This document shows, one piece after another, positions 23,369-33,349 of a DNA stretch of 64,000 nucleotides. Position numbers and translations under genes: made by a program. A model generated the notes under the pieces. It worked only from the letters and a program-made list of their open reading frames with translations. It made no database searches and was not told where the DNA came from. Every line of letters starts with the position of its first letter. The stretch's first letter is position 1. Origin of the DNA: Ulota crispa (Eukaryota > Streptophyta > Bryopsida > Orthotrichales > Orthotrichaceae). The stretch covers positions 8,024,789-8,088,788 of the forward strand of contig OY987242.1 of NCBI GenBank assembly GCA_963920765.1. Direction: 5' to 3'.

Positions 23369-25860
23369 ATGGATTGTGAGCACGTAGCCAGAGATCCGCG
23401 AGGGCTTACAATGCCGGAAGGGGTGGAGTCAGAGTTGGCCTCATTTTTACAACAACAAATTCAAAATGTGTTTCAAGCGGCAATCCCCCATTTGGTACAA
23501 GAACTTTCAGAGCGTGCGACGTTGAGGCCAGGACTGGTAATGTCATCCACATCCGAGAAAGAAAGGCGAGCACCAAAAAGAATGGAAGAGCCTCGAGATG
23601 ATAGATTTCATATCAAGGAATCGAAGTGTCAGTTTCATTGTCAATCCGTTGAGTTTTTAGGAATGGTGGTGTCTGCTAAAGGGTTGGAAATGTGCCAGGA
23701 CAAGGTTCAAACCATTAAGGATTGGCCCACACCAAAAACCGTGAAGGAAGTGCAAGCATTCCATGGCTTTGCCAATTTTTATTGGCGTTTTATATGTGAT
23801 TATTCTAGGATTGCCGTTCCTCTTATCGTGCTGACAAAAAAAGATGAAAAATTTGAATGGACCATAAAAGTGGACCGAACTTTTATAGAACTTTGATCAA
23901 GATTTCTTCAACCACCGGTATTGCTCCATCCTAATTTTGAACGACCCTTCATTGTAGAGGGGGACGCATCCGATGTGGCAATAGAAGCTATTCTTTCACA
24001 GCACGGGGATGATGGGCATCTCCACCCCTCTGCGTTTCGTAATTCAAAGATGTTTCCAGCAGAGCAAAACTATGATATCTATGATAAGGAGCTCTTAAGC
24101 ATAATTTTGGCGTTTTAAAACTGGCGGGTATATTTGGAAGGATCATTGCATCAAACCCGGATATTCTCGGACCACAAAAATTTGGAGTATTTTCTTACTA
24201 CGAAACAGTTAAACCGATGCCAAGCTAGATAGTCTGAATTCTTATCTGCTTTTAATTTTGAAATTTACCACCAAGCGGGATCACTAAATAGAAGGGCAGA
24301 CACTCTTTCTAGATAAGTCGATGTCACCGAGGGACAAAATAAAGAGAATCGACCCTTACTGCGATTGGCTGCGCTTAAGTCTCATGAATTGGTATGGGCG
24401 GATGTACAGATTATAGAATGACTTAAGACAGCGTTGCAAGAGGATGCCACATTATAACCACTATTGTCATTTTTCAAAAACAATTTCAAACAACTTCCCT
24501 AAGATATACGCTGACAACTTTAATGATACTCGTTGGATAATGGAATCCTTCGCTTTAAGGATTTCATATATGTACCAGACGATGAGGAACTCAAGCGGCA
24601 AATTTTGCGATCTCGGCATGATGCACCAACCGCGGATCACCAAAGGAGAGTTAAAACTTTGGATTTGGTTAGCCGAATTTTTTATTGGCTCACATTACGT
24701 CGCTATGTTTACCGGTACGTTGAGGGATGTGACTTGTGTTAACGGTCGAAATCAACTCACCATCCTAGATATGGACTAATGCAACCCATTCCGGCCAGTT
24801 ATGCACCGTGGAAAAGAATTTCAACTGATTTCATAGTAAAATTACCAAATAGCAGTGGACATGACTCTATTATGGTGGTGGTCGATAAAAACACAAAAGT
24901 ATGTCACTTTATTCCTACAAAGGAAACCGTTACCTTCAATGAGATCACTTGATTATATCTACATAATATTTGGAAACTTCATGGTATATCGGAGGAGGTA
25001 ATTTCGGATCGTGGGCCAATTTTTGTCTCTAAGTTCATGAGAAGATTTTGCGAACTCCCTAGAATTTGGCCATTTTCAACCACGGCTTTTCATCTTCAAA
25101 CGGACGGGCAAACCAAAAAAGTAAATCAAGTGCTTGAGCAATTTCTTTGAACTTTCACTACAACCCGGCAAGATGATTGGGCCAATCTCCTTCCAATAGC
25201 GGAATTTGCGTATAATAACGCAAGTCATTATGCAATAAGGTTTTCTTTTTTCTATGTCACTTATAGTTATTATCCGACATTTTCGGTTTTTACACCAACT
25301 ACATCTACAATGCCTACGGCGGAAAACCAAATGCAATACTTACAACAAATTCATAAAGAACTTAAGGTCATAATAAAAATTGCAAGGGAAGACGCCAAAC
25401 GTAACTATGATCGCGGGATACAATTACAATCAACATTTCAAATAGGCGACAAGGTTCTTCTTTGGCACGATAATATAACAACAACGGAGCCGTCTCGGAA
25501 ACTGGCCTCAAAGTTTTTGAGACCATTTACAGCAATTTCTAAACTCTCTGATGTTGTTTATCGCTTACAATTACCAAAAACATTGCAGATTCATGATGTG
25601 TTCCATGTCTCCTTGCTTGAAAGATATCGTCATGATTCCATTCCGAGACGACGCCAATTACCACCCCCACCGATTACCACTCCTGATGGAGATGTTGAAT
25701 GAGAAGTCCACAAAGTTCTTAATTCACGGATTTTTGGTTGGGGAAGAAGATTGCAATATCTAGTCTCTTGGGAGGGCTAAGAACCAGAAGAGAATTCTTG
25801 GGAGCCGGCGGTGAATTTAGAGAATGCACTACTAGCGGTGGCAAAGTTTCATAAGAAGCA
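23369..25860 (+). pseudogene. gag-pol remnant: gag start, RT end, RNase H, integrase, chromodomain
   Basis: Everything reads in one frame (codon starts congruent with 23369) with roughly a dozen nonsense codons and no frameshift that I can see. The first 75 or so residues, with LASFLQQQIQNVF, look like a gag N-terminus. From about 23606 the same frame becomes the RT C-terminus (KCQFHCQSVEFLGMVVS and AFHGFANFY). RNase H follows ([25 protein letters not shown]), then the integrase zinc region (DAPTADHQRRVK, CDLC) and core (ISDRGPIFVSKF), and a chromodomain after 25700 (LQYLVSWEG, EENSWEPA). Most of gag, the protease and the RT catalytic core are missing. Stops lie for instance at 23894, 24116, 24230, 24314, 24419, 24737 and 25700. 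Non-functional. Confidence 0.92.
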
Positions 25861-25900
25861 CCTTAGGGCATTAGCACTGAACCATAAGAAAAATCTACCT

Positions 25901-25911
25901 AAGAAGGGGGA
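25901..25911 (+). other. Polypurine tract
   Basis: AAGAAGGGGGA immediately before the 3' LTR, the expected place for plus-strand priming. Confidence 0.7.
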
Positions 25912-25914
25912 TAA

Positions 25915-26138
25915 TATTACGAACTAGTTCGTAATGACGGTTACATTGGTTAGAGGTTGGTTACCCTTTTTCTTTCCTTCTTAAACCAAGTGAGGAGGTT
26001 TGTTCCTCACTTGACATTTTGCTTAATATAATGGAATACTTTTAATATTGCCTTTGCGTCTCTTAGTGTTTGTTTTTACATTAGGTTATGAATTCAAAAT
26101 AGGAAAGGAATGTCGACTCTTGATCTTGTATCGTAACA
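25915..26138 (+). repeat. 3' LTR of the chromodomain gypsy element
   Basis: Same length as the 5' LTR (224 bases) with about 14 differences. Its first dinucleotide has decayed from TG to TA. Confidence 0.93.
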
Positions 26139-26347
26139 ACTTGTGTGCAATTAAAGTGCCCTTGTGAATTGAAAAATACGATCCATAAGATCGGACCATA
26201 TGAATTGTTAGTGGAAAGCGTCTCCATCATGCTGGACTAAATTGGAAGTGGTTTCACTGAATGTGCAATGAGATTATATCGGTCAAAATTGAGTTGACCC
26301 AGTTTTTTGAGAGACATTATAATGTCTCTTGGGCGCTCAAGGGTTAA

Positions 26348-27081
26348 GGGTGGAAATAATATGACTCCACATGGCGTGAAGATCATGTTATTTTCTGTCA
26401 AAGTTTCCAGCCTAGCTAGTTGATTGGCTACAAACAACAACATATTATTTTTTCTAATGCGTGGCATTCACATAGATTTGGGACGTTGAATGACATATAG
26501 CTTCATGACGCTATTTTTTCTTCATTTTTTTGTAAAGGCTTGTAGCTTGCTTTTTGTTTTTGTTTTTTTTTGTAGCTATCTAGTTTTTAAAAGCCTACAT
26601 AATAAACCTTGGGGCAAACTATTACTTTTACCCTTGTTTATATGATGGTGGAGCTTTTCCACCCTAGCCAAAGGCATGGATGTGCAGTAGACAAAGTTCC
26701 AAGGTCCAGTTCATCTAGGCATGGGGCTATGAAGGGCCGGTTCACACATGGTTTTTTTTGGCAAAAATTTGCCTAAATCTTACCTCAAATGGTCACTGGC
26801 TATTGCAACACTGAAAAAATATGGTGGAAAATGGATGAAATCACCAAATCCTTTCCCAAGCCGACACCGCAATTGCTAGATTTTGGATGAATTTTACTAA
26901 TATTAGTATAGGTTGTAGATGAACGTCCACATGTCAACCAATTCTATCTAGTTTTGTCCAGTTTTTCTTGACCTACTTGCATTGTTAGGTGCCACCCTTG
27001 TAAAATGAACTGAAAAACCTTGAGTTCACCCTGGCTTGCAGATTGCAATAGAGAAAATTTTCTTGGCAAAAATTTGCTTAA
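26348..27081. repeat. Intergenic repeat tract, no gene
   Basis: The segment 26752-26995 is an older direct copy of a sequence that recurs at 27062-27081 plus 28071-28290, where it is split by the TTAA element. Confidence 0.55.
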
Positions 27082-27396
27082 TCCCTAAAGGACCAAGTGG
27101 CTATTCAACAACCACTTGAGAAATCAGGTAGGGTCATAGGGAGTTATTTTTTATTGAAAGTTCTCAAAATTGTTACACAAGGTGCAAATATGTATCCCCC
27201 ATGTGGAAATCTAATTTTTTTCCCAATTGGATGCTCGGTTCAAAAGGTATATTGCCTAAAAGAAATTGGGCAGTTTGGGCAGTTTGAGCATCTTTGGAGA
27301 ATCTTATGCTAAAACTCTCGTCAACTTTTGAAATTTGGCAAGCATGTAACTAAAAAAACATGGTGTAAAATTGTCAAAAATATATATTTGTATATA

Positions 27397-27428
<32 letters not shown>

Positions 27429-28070
27429 GCTTTCACATCACATTTTGAAGGGAGTCAAACTTTGTTTACTATGTTCGGGCAGTTTCAAGAAAAAAAATCC
27501 TCTAACTTCAAGCCCTATTATCTTTCAATCTATAAATCTAAAGCTCTTGAAACTTTTTCTCACATATTCCAAATGTTTGTCTCCAACTATTCACCGTTCA
27601 AATTTTAAATAAAAAACTTCCTCATTGCACAAGAAATCATGAAAGAATGACAAATGTATTGCCAATTCACAAAACCTCCTTGCATTGGAGGGTGATTTAG
27701 AATAAGCTAGACTCTATATTTGCATTTGCAAACTTTCGAGACTGAACCTAACATCATATATTTGTGAATGGTCAAAAAGCTCAAATTTTTGTAGAGTAAA
27801 AATTTTACTCTAGGAAGGCTCAAAGCCTATTGACCTTGTTTTGCAGGAATGAAAAAAAGTTGTTTTTCTCACTTCAAACGTTATAACCTTACAATCCACG
27901 CGGTCAAATGGGCTGAAATTTTTTGCACACGTTGGTTTATTGGTTTTACAAATTCTTGTATGGTTGAAATTGAGAAAAAAGTTTTAATTTTTGATTTTAG
28001 GCAATGCACTAAAAGTTGACAATTTTTGAGATTTTTTCTCAAAAAACAGCCTTGGTCCTTTAGGGGTTAG
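27082..28070. mobile_element. 989-bp TTAA-flanked element with CCCTAAAGGACCAAG ends
   Basis: Left end TCCCTAAAGGACCAAG and right end CTTGGTCCTTTAGGGG (plus TTAG) are inverted repeats. TTAA lies directly outside both ends (27078-27081 and 28071-28074). The uninterrupted related copy at 26752-26800 reads straight through this site, which supports an insertion. About 800 bases of the interior match 43735-44589. No transposase is visible. Confidence 0.75.
27381..27428. repeat. TA/TG microsatellite
   Basis: Alternating TATATATGTGTGTGTGTATA-type dinucleotides inside the TTAA element. Confidence 0.9.
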
Positions 28071-28290
28071 TTAAACCTTACCTCAAAATGCTACTGGTGA
28101 CCATAACACAAGAAAAATTTAGCAAAATAAAAAGGATGAGGTTGTCAAATCCCTCCCTAGGTGAGGACCAGGTTCGCTAGATTTTAGATGAAAGATACAA
28201 ATATTAGTAGATCTTTTGGATGTACCTACACATGCCGCTAATACAATCCAATTTTGTCCAAATTTTCCTTACTTGCTGGCATTGTGGGGG

Positions 28291-29545
28291 TGCTTGTTGC
28301 TCTACCAACAAAAATACAAAAAAGGCTGCAGTAGTTTGATGCTTCAATCCAATGTACGGGGAGTACCAACATTTAGTTACGAGCTAGCCGGTTGATTTTG
28401 AGAATTGCCGAAATGAATTCAAAATTTTAGAAAAAAAACCGACCATTTTAGAGGAAGAAAAGAGAATATTTTTTCATTTCTGTAGGCTTAATTGGGAGTA
28501 TACTCTAGGCAACCGATTGACCCAAGAAAATGTAAGATATTGGCCGGTTAAGTTAAAAAAAACTTCCCGGACTGTGCTCCGATCTACACGTGCAGAGCAG
28601 GAATCACAATCCTGGGAACAGACAAAAACCTGCAGGACCTCCAGAAATAGCACCATCGTGTGCAAAAAGATGGGAGGATAGCTGGAAAGCTCAAAAATGT
28701 CCTCTTGAAGTAGTTATGGGCTTATGATCAGCTGGCTTCAGTTCCTACTTTTTCCACCTTTCGTGGTAAAAGGCCTTTTTTTATCTTCGCCTATGCAATT
28801 CATGAGAGAGACCCTTCACTCCCTCTGCCACGTCAGTCAGAAAATCAGTCAGTCTAGGACTCTAGGGTTTCGCAATATCGCATGTAATCTTCTAGCTCGT
28901 ATCTTTTCTGTTTTGGATGTCTGAATGTCTCGTGTGGTGAATCGAGGAAATGACTGCACTGGTTTTGGTCACTTCGCCGACACCTTGCATTCTGCGCTGA
29001 GAGTAGCCGGAAATCTAAAGCCATGCAGAAGTGGTTTGAACTTTGAATAAGTGGATTGGGATTGAATTCCAGTAGGATTGACGAGGAGCTAATCGGTTGC
29101 TGTTCTTACCAGTTCTGCGAAATTAGGGTTTGCTCGCTCTCTCTTGAGCTCCAGCTGGAAGCATTCAGAGTTGAGAGATGATTGCCAAATTTTGAGATTG
29201 CATTATGCTCTCTGAGTGGCCTGAAACCCTAATTGGACGAGTTGGCGAGGTGTAAAACTGTTACGAGTGTGTTGGGCGAGCTGAAGAGGGGCAATTGGAT
29301 TTTTCTTTCAAATCGAGGAACCAGTTGGTCATTATACCTTTTCATGTGGCAGAATTCTGTTTGTTGTTTTGTTTTTTGAACTCCCGTTGGAAGCACCCAG
29401 AGGTTAAGAGAGTTGCTGCTGAATGTTAGGTTAGGGTTGCGAACTTGAAGAGGAGAATTTGGATTCTTTGGCTGGCGAACAAGAGCGTTTTAGGGTTTCC
29501 TTTGAATGTAGGATGCCTGTGATGGATTTGGAGTAAGGGGACAGG
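28291..29545 (+). promoter_or_regulatory. Upstream region and likely 5' leader of the J-protein gene
   Basis: Composition becomes more balanced from about 28550. Telo-box-like AAACCCTAA / TTAGGGTTT words occur several times between 28860 and 29500, as often seen near plant transcription starts. Small open frames here have no recognisable domain. Confidence 0.35.
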
Positions 29546-30938
29546 ATGCAGAGCCCAAACAATCGGCTGGATCAGGTGCGTATTGTGAGTCGCCTTTAGA
29601 GGACCAAGGATTCGTGGTTTGAAAATGACCAACTTGACTGATTACATTGTGAAAGTAATGAAAGTGAGACGAGGCCGAATTTGATGTCACCAGAATCGGT
29701 GAAGATCATTGCATGTGTTGGCCAAAAAAAAATTAACAAAAGAAAATCCTCGTATGGGCCTCTGGAGCTTTTTGGGGTTAAGGATTTAGCACTTTGATAC
29801 GCCATGTTTGTGATAATCGAAGGCTTGCAGAGGGTAAATCAAGGCTGGTACAAATGTGGAACAGTTTTGTTTGATCAAGAGTAGATCGAGGTGTTAATTA
29901 TGGCTAAATCAACAATTAGCAAAATTTTCCAAAAAAATGGTATAATGCTACTCTTTCATCTTGTGATCCAGTAGGGTTTTAATCTGTTGTGTCTGATGTT
30001 TGCTTTCAGGATCATTACAAAGTTCTCGGCGTTGATTATGACGCAACGGAGGACTCTATTCGCACCAGCTATCTGCGCCTCGCTCTGGTTGGTGAATGAA
30101 CTCTTTCTCAAGCTTTTTTTGAAGGTCTCCAAGTTGTATGTAGAGATTGGATGCCATGTACTTCGTCTAGTTCCAAGATTTAAGAATACTTGATCTCTGT
30201 TTGTACTCTGGGGATATGTCTCAAACACGTCTTTTTTTTGGATGATTGCATTTGTAACGATGAGGCATATAGGCCTTATCTCCTCACCTTGTGTTCCTCA
30301 ACAGAAATGGCACCCTGATAAACACAATGGTGCTAGTGCAGCTACTCTCAAGTTTCAAGAGATCAGTGAAGCTTATCGAGGTTAGCTTTTCTGGGTGATT
30401 GGCGGTGCTGCTTCGTAGAGAACCAGTGGATGGTCTTGGGTCTTAAATGTGATGACTTGCAACAAAGCTGTGAAGAATAGAGCTTAATTGTCTTCTAATT
30501 TCTCATCTTTGCGCTTGAACTGCATACAAAGCTGCTTTCCTAGATCAAGCTATGTGTAATTGCAACTAAACTATACAAGACCTCATAGCACGGTTCTAGA
30601 TTATTGGTATACTATCCATTTACATTTTTATATCTTCCGGAATTGAGCCGTATCTTTTCATGATTTGGTTTGTCAAGGACAGTCCTAAGTGACCCGTTGA
30701 TGCGGCACGAGTATGATATCCAAGGGAATTACGGCCTTCAGGATTACAATTACACCGTGAGTACCTAAATATCGTTTATATCTCTGTTGACAATTGTGTA
30801 TGGTTTTAGGGTTACTGTGAGTAGAGAATTGAGTAGGTCTGATCCCGTTGTGCACTTTTTCAGGACTACCTAAAGCGATTTAAGAGCTTGATATTGACCT
30901 GCAATGGGCTGGGTATCAGTAGTCGTGTGGATCGGTAA
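29546..30938 (+). CDS. Small J-domain (DnaJ-type) co-chaperone
   Basis: Five exons join in frame to 110 residues: 29546-29575, 30010-30087, 30305-30380, 30683-30756, 30864-30938, all with GT-AG introns. The J domain runs from about residue 11 (DHYKVLGVDYDATEDSI) to 75, with the essential HPD motif at 39-41 (LKWHPDKHNG) and helix III/IV wording KFQEISEAYRVLSDP. The C-terminus contains YLKRFKSLILTCNGLGIS, a block I know from a plant-wide family of small J-domain-only proteins. Such proteins stimulate Hsp70 ATPase activity; substrates are not predictable. There is no signal peptide, zinc finger or membrane segment, so cytosol or nucleus is likely. At 30683 a nearer AG at 30677-30678 would introduce a stop at once, so the downstream acceptor was used. 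The short first exon is the least certain. Confidence 0.93.
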
Positions 30939-32935
30939 TAACAGTAGTTACAAGCTCAGTGCTTGCTCGGAGGCTGAAAATTGAAGCATCCCTTCCCACA
31001 TAGAAGTGATGGGGCAGAGCAAAGGGATCATTGGAATACTTTCTCCGTAAGCTTTTGAACGCTTTCAATTGTAATACATTGGATTTAGGCAGCTACATGC
31101 TGAAACTTAGTGGATGATGCCACAATGAGTTTTGGTTTTTTTTCTCTACTTCATTGAATTGATGAGATGTCATCTCTTGAGCCGTCTTGAATCCACGAAA
31201 TGACCGAAGGTTGTATTAGGAGGTGTCACCACGTTTAAATTGAGATCAAGCCAGGGCAAGAGCTATGAGTCTCCAATGTGTCCACAATTCTGGAGTTATC
31301 TAGCTGGTATTATAGCTTTTAGAACGGTCTGCCGCCATCATCAACTCCTGACCCTTCTAATCTCTGAACTAAGATCTGTTCTCCTTGTATGACTTTTATA
31401 CTTTTCAGCAATTTGAAGGCCTAAATATAGAAGTATCCAAGATATAACAACGTAACATTTATCTAATAACCTTTGTGGTCATTCGCGTACAAATATGAAG
31501 AAAGACAGGGACCCGGATCCCTGCAATGGAGGCGAGACGTCGCTATCAATTTCGAAGACTGAGTCTGCGTATGCAGTCGGGATTCACTGGAAACTCAAGT
31601 ACGAACATTTAACTTCACCTACAAGTGCCCCAGCTAAATATTGGAAGTTCACTTTAGAAGCTCGTAATTGATTATAGTAACTTTTCAAACATCTACCAAA
31701 TAAAAATGCAATGAAAGGTGTGATTTCTTCTTTCTATTGGTGCACAGAGGAAGGAAATCTATTTGCGTTGGGATTAAGAAAGATCCTAGAACTCATCTTC
31801 ATTCTTATAGCACTAGTAGTGAATTCTTGCACCCCTATATTCTCTTCTTAAAGCTTAGAGTGAACTTCCATGCTGGCCCAGAATCGTAAAACTCAAAAAC
31901 AACAAACATGTTTGCATTGTCTGTGGTTTTCAGATTTTTCAATTCTGAGACGACCAAGGAAGATTGCTCTTATTTCTGTTTCTACAAACATTGAAGCAAC
32001 CACTCTTGACAATTCATGCAAATTGTGGATAATTTCAAGCCACATCCAGCAGTGTGCAAACCATGTAGGTGATTACAACACACTTTTATGTCAATGAAAC
32101 AAAATTGCTGTCATAAATCCCACTACTTGGGCAACATTCTCGATCTCATTGAAGATTATCTTCTTAGAAGAAAATAATGATGTGGAATTATTATAATGAA
32201 AATGTTACTAGTGGAAGCGAGGGTGAACGAATCCCATGGCTAAGAGAGAATGGAGGAACTTTACTAATCTAAAAAACATCTTAGTAAGGAAATCAGGTGT
32301 TGGTAATGCAAAAAAGTTCCCTCTCCAAGATGAATTGTACATTAGAACGGAAGGGGAAAGCGGAGGACAGCAGAGGTTGGTGCTTTCATGCAGCCGGGGA
32401 GGACTTGCGTGTACCAGCGTGGATTTGTTGCAGCATAACGGAGACGGCTTGAAATGAACGATTTTGCAAGGCCATCTCTTGCAAAGAGCAGGTATCCTCT
32501 TGTCAGATGGAACAACCCGTCTCATCTGTTTAGGGTTTAACATCATAGGCACTCAGCTTCTCGCTTGTTTTTAGGTAGGGGGGTGTTGACATTTGTACTT
32601 CATGTTACTTGTACCTTGAGGAGACCGGATTACCAAGTACAAGCGATCTGGATTGTTGAGACTCAAATTTGAATAGTTTTCCAGTCGAAGGTGGCAGATT
32701 TTTCACATTCCTAAGTGAAAGGTGACCATTGTTTGCCCTAATTTAAGCTTCCGAATGTTTACAGTTGTTTCAAATTGCTCTGTACTGGACTCTATTTCTG
32801 TAAAGTCTTGATTAGACTCGAAGCGAGACAGAGACCTGATCGCAAACTTTATTCGTTTTTATTCAGATGGCACTCTTCTATCAGTCTAGTATTCCACAAA
32901 ATCATGCAAAATTCTACAAGTGGAAACGCCATTGA
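30939..32935. other. 3' flank of the J-protein gene and intergenic DNA, no gene recognised
   Basis: Contains the likely 3' untranslated region of the J gene. A short GC-balanced patch at 31500-31600 and an open frame at 32236-32457 show no known motif and no splice pattern that I can defend. Confidence 0.4.
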
Positions 32936-33349
32936 TTATGCTCGGAAGCACGTTCCTTGCAGGAGAGGTAATCTCACTCCACGTGAACGCGGACTGTGCA
33001 AGGATATCAAGGGCAGCTTCTCCTTCATCCGTCGGATTTGGCGAGGAAGGCTGTAGTAGTAGTTGCACGCCATCACCGCACACACAGCCGCCTTGAACCT
33101 CCTCAGTCGGCCCTTCGCCCTTTCCTGCAACGTCTGTTTCCTGGAGAATGTGAAGCTGCGTAAATACTCTTGCCTGCTGCTGCTGTTGTTGCTGTTACAG
33201 CTTCCCCCATAGCTTCGTCTGGTAGCTGAGTGGTCCAATTCTTCGTCGTCTGTGTCGTCGAACTCGTTTTGAAAAGGTGAGAATGGGATTTCTATCAGCT
33301 TGAAGAACTGCTCATCTCCCGTGTCCACATCTGACCACTTCCTGCTCAT
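32936..33349 (-). CDS. Hypothetical small basic protein
   Basis: A single open frame of 137 residues on the minus strand starting MSRKWSDVDTGDEQFF. Acidic NEFDDTDDEELDH (about 29-41) is followed by a Ser/Asn-rich stretch and then a strongly basic block, FTFSRKQTLQERAKGRLRRF (about 66-85), and an Ala/Cys/Tyr segment. I do not recognise the family. Base composition and lack of stops are better than in neighbouring DNA, which is the main support. A possible GTGAGA donor near the end could add another exon. It could also be part of a longer spliced gene. Confidence 0.45.
   Translation of the reverse strand: MSRKWSDVDTGDEQFFKLIEIPFSPFQNEFDDTDDEELDHSATRRSYGGSCNSNNSSSRQEYLRSFTFSRKQTLQERAKGRLRRFKAAVCAVMACNYYYSLPRQIRRMKEKLPLISLHSPRSRGVRLPLLQGTCFRA

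Larger units (their letters stand above)
22655..26138 (+). mobile_element. Decayed Ty3/gypsy retrotransposon with chromodomain
   Basis: Two 224-base LTRs flank about 3.0 kb of internal sequence. Order is short gag start, reverse-transcriptase C-terminal part, RNase H, integrase, chromodomain, which is the chromovirus order of Ty3/gypsy. Flanks ACTTA and ACTTG agree at four of five bases, a likely target duplication. The TA(G)TATCA-type sequence just after the 5' LTR resembles an initiator-Met tRNA primer site, and the purine run AAGAAGGGGGA lies just before the 3' LTR. The LTRs differ at about 14 of 224 positions, nearly all transitions. It cannot be autonomous. Confidence 0.93.
22615..26343. 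mobile_element. TTAA-flanked short element split by a gypsy insertion
   Basis: Left end CTCTTGAGCGCC and right end GGGCGCTCAAGGG are inverted repeats. Each is flanked by TTAA (22611-22614 and 26344-26347). If the gypsy element and its short duplication are removed, about 240 bases remain. The terminus is related to the element at 44911 (CCCCTAAGCGCTC). Confidence 0.6.
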
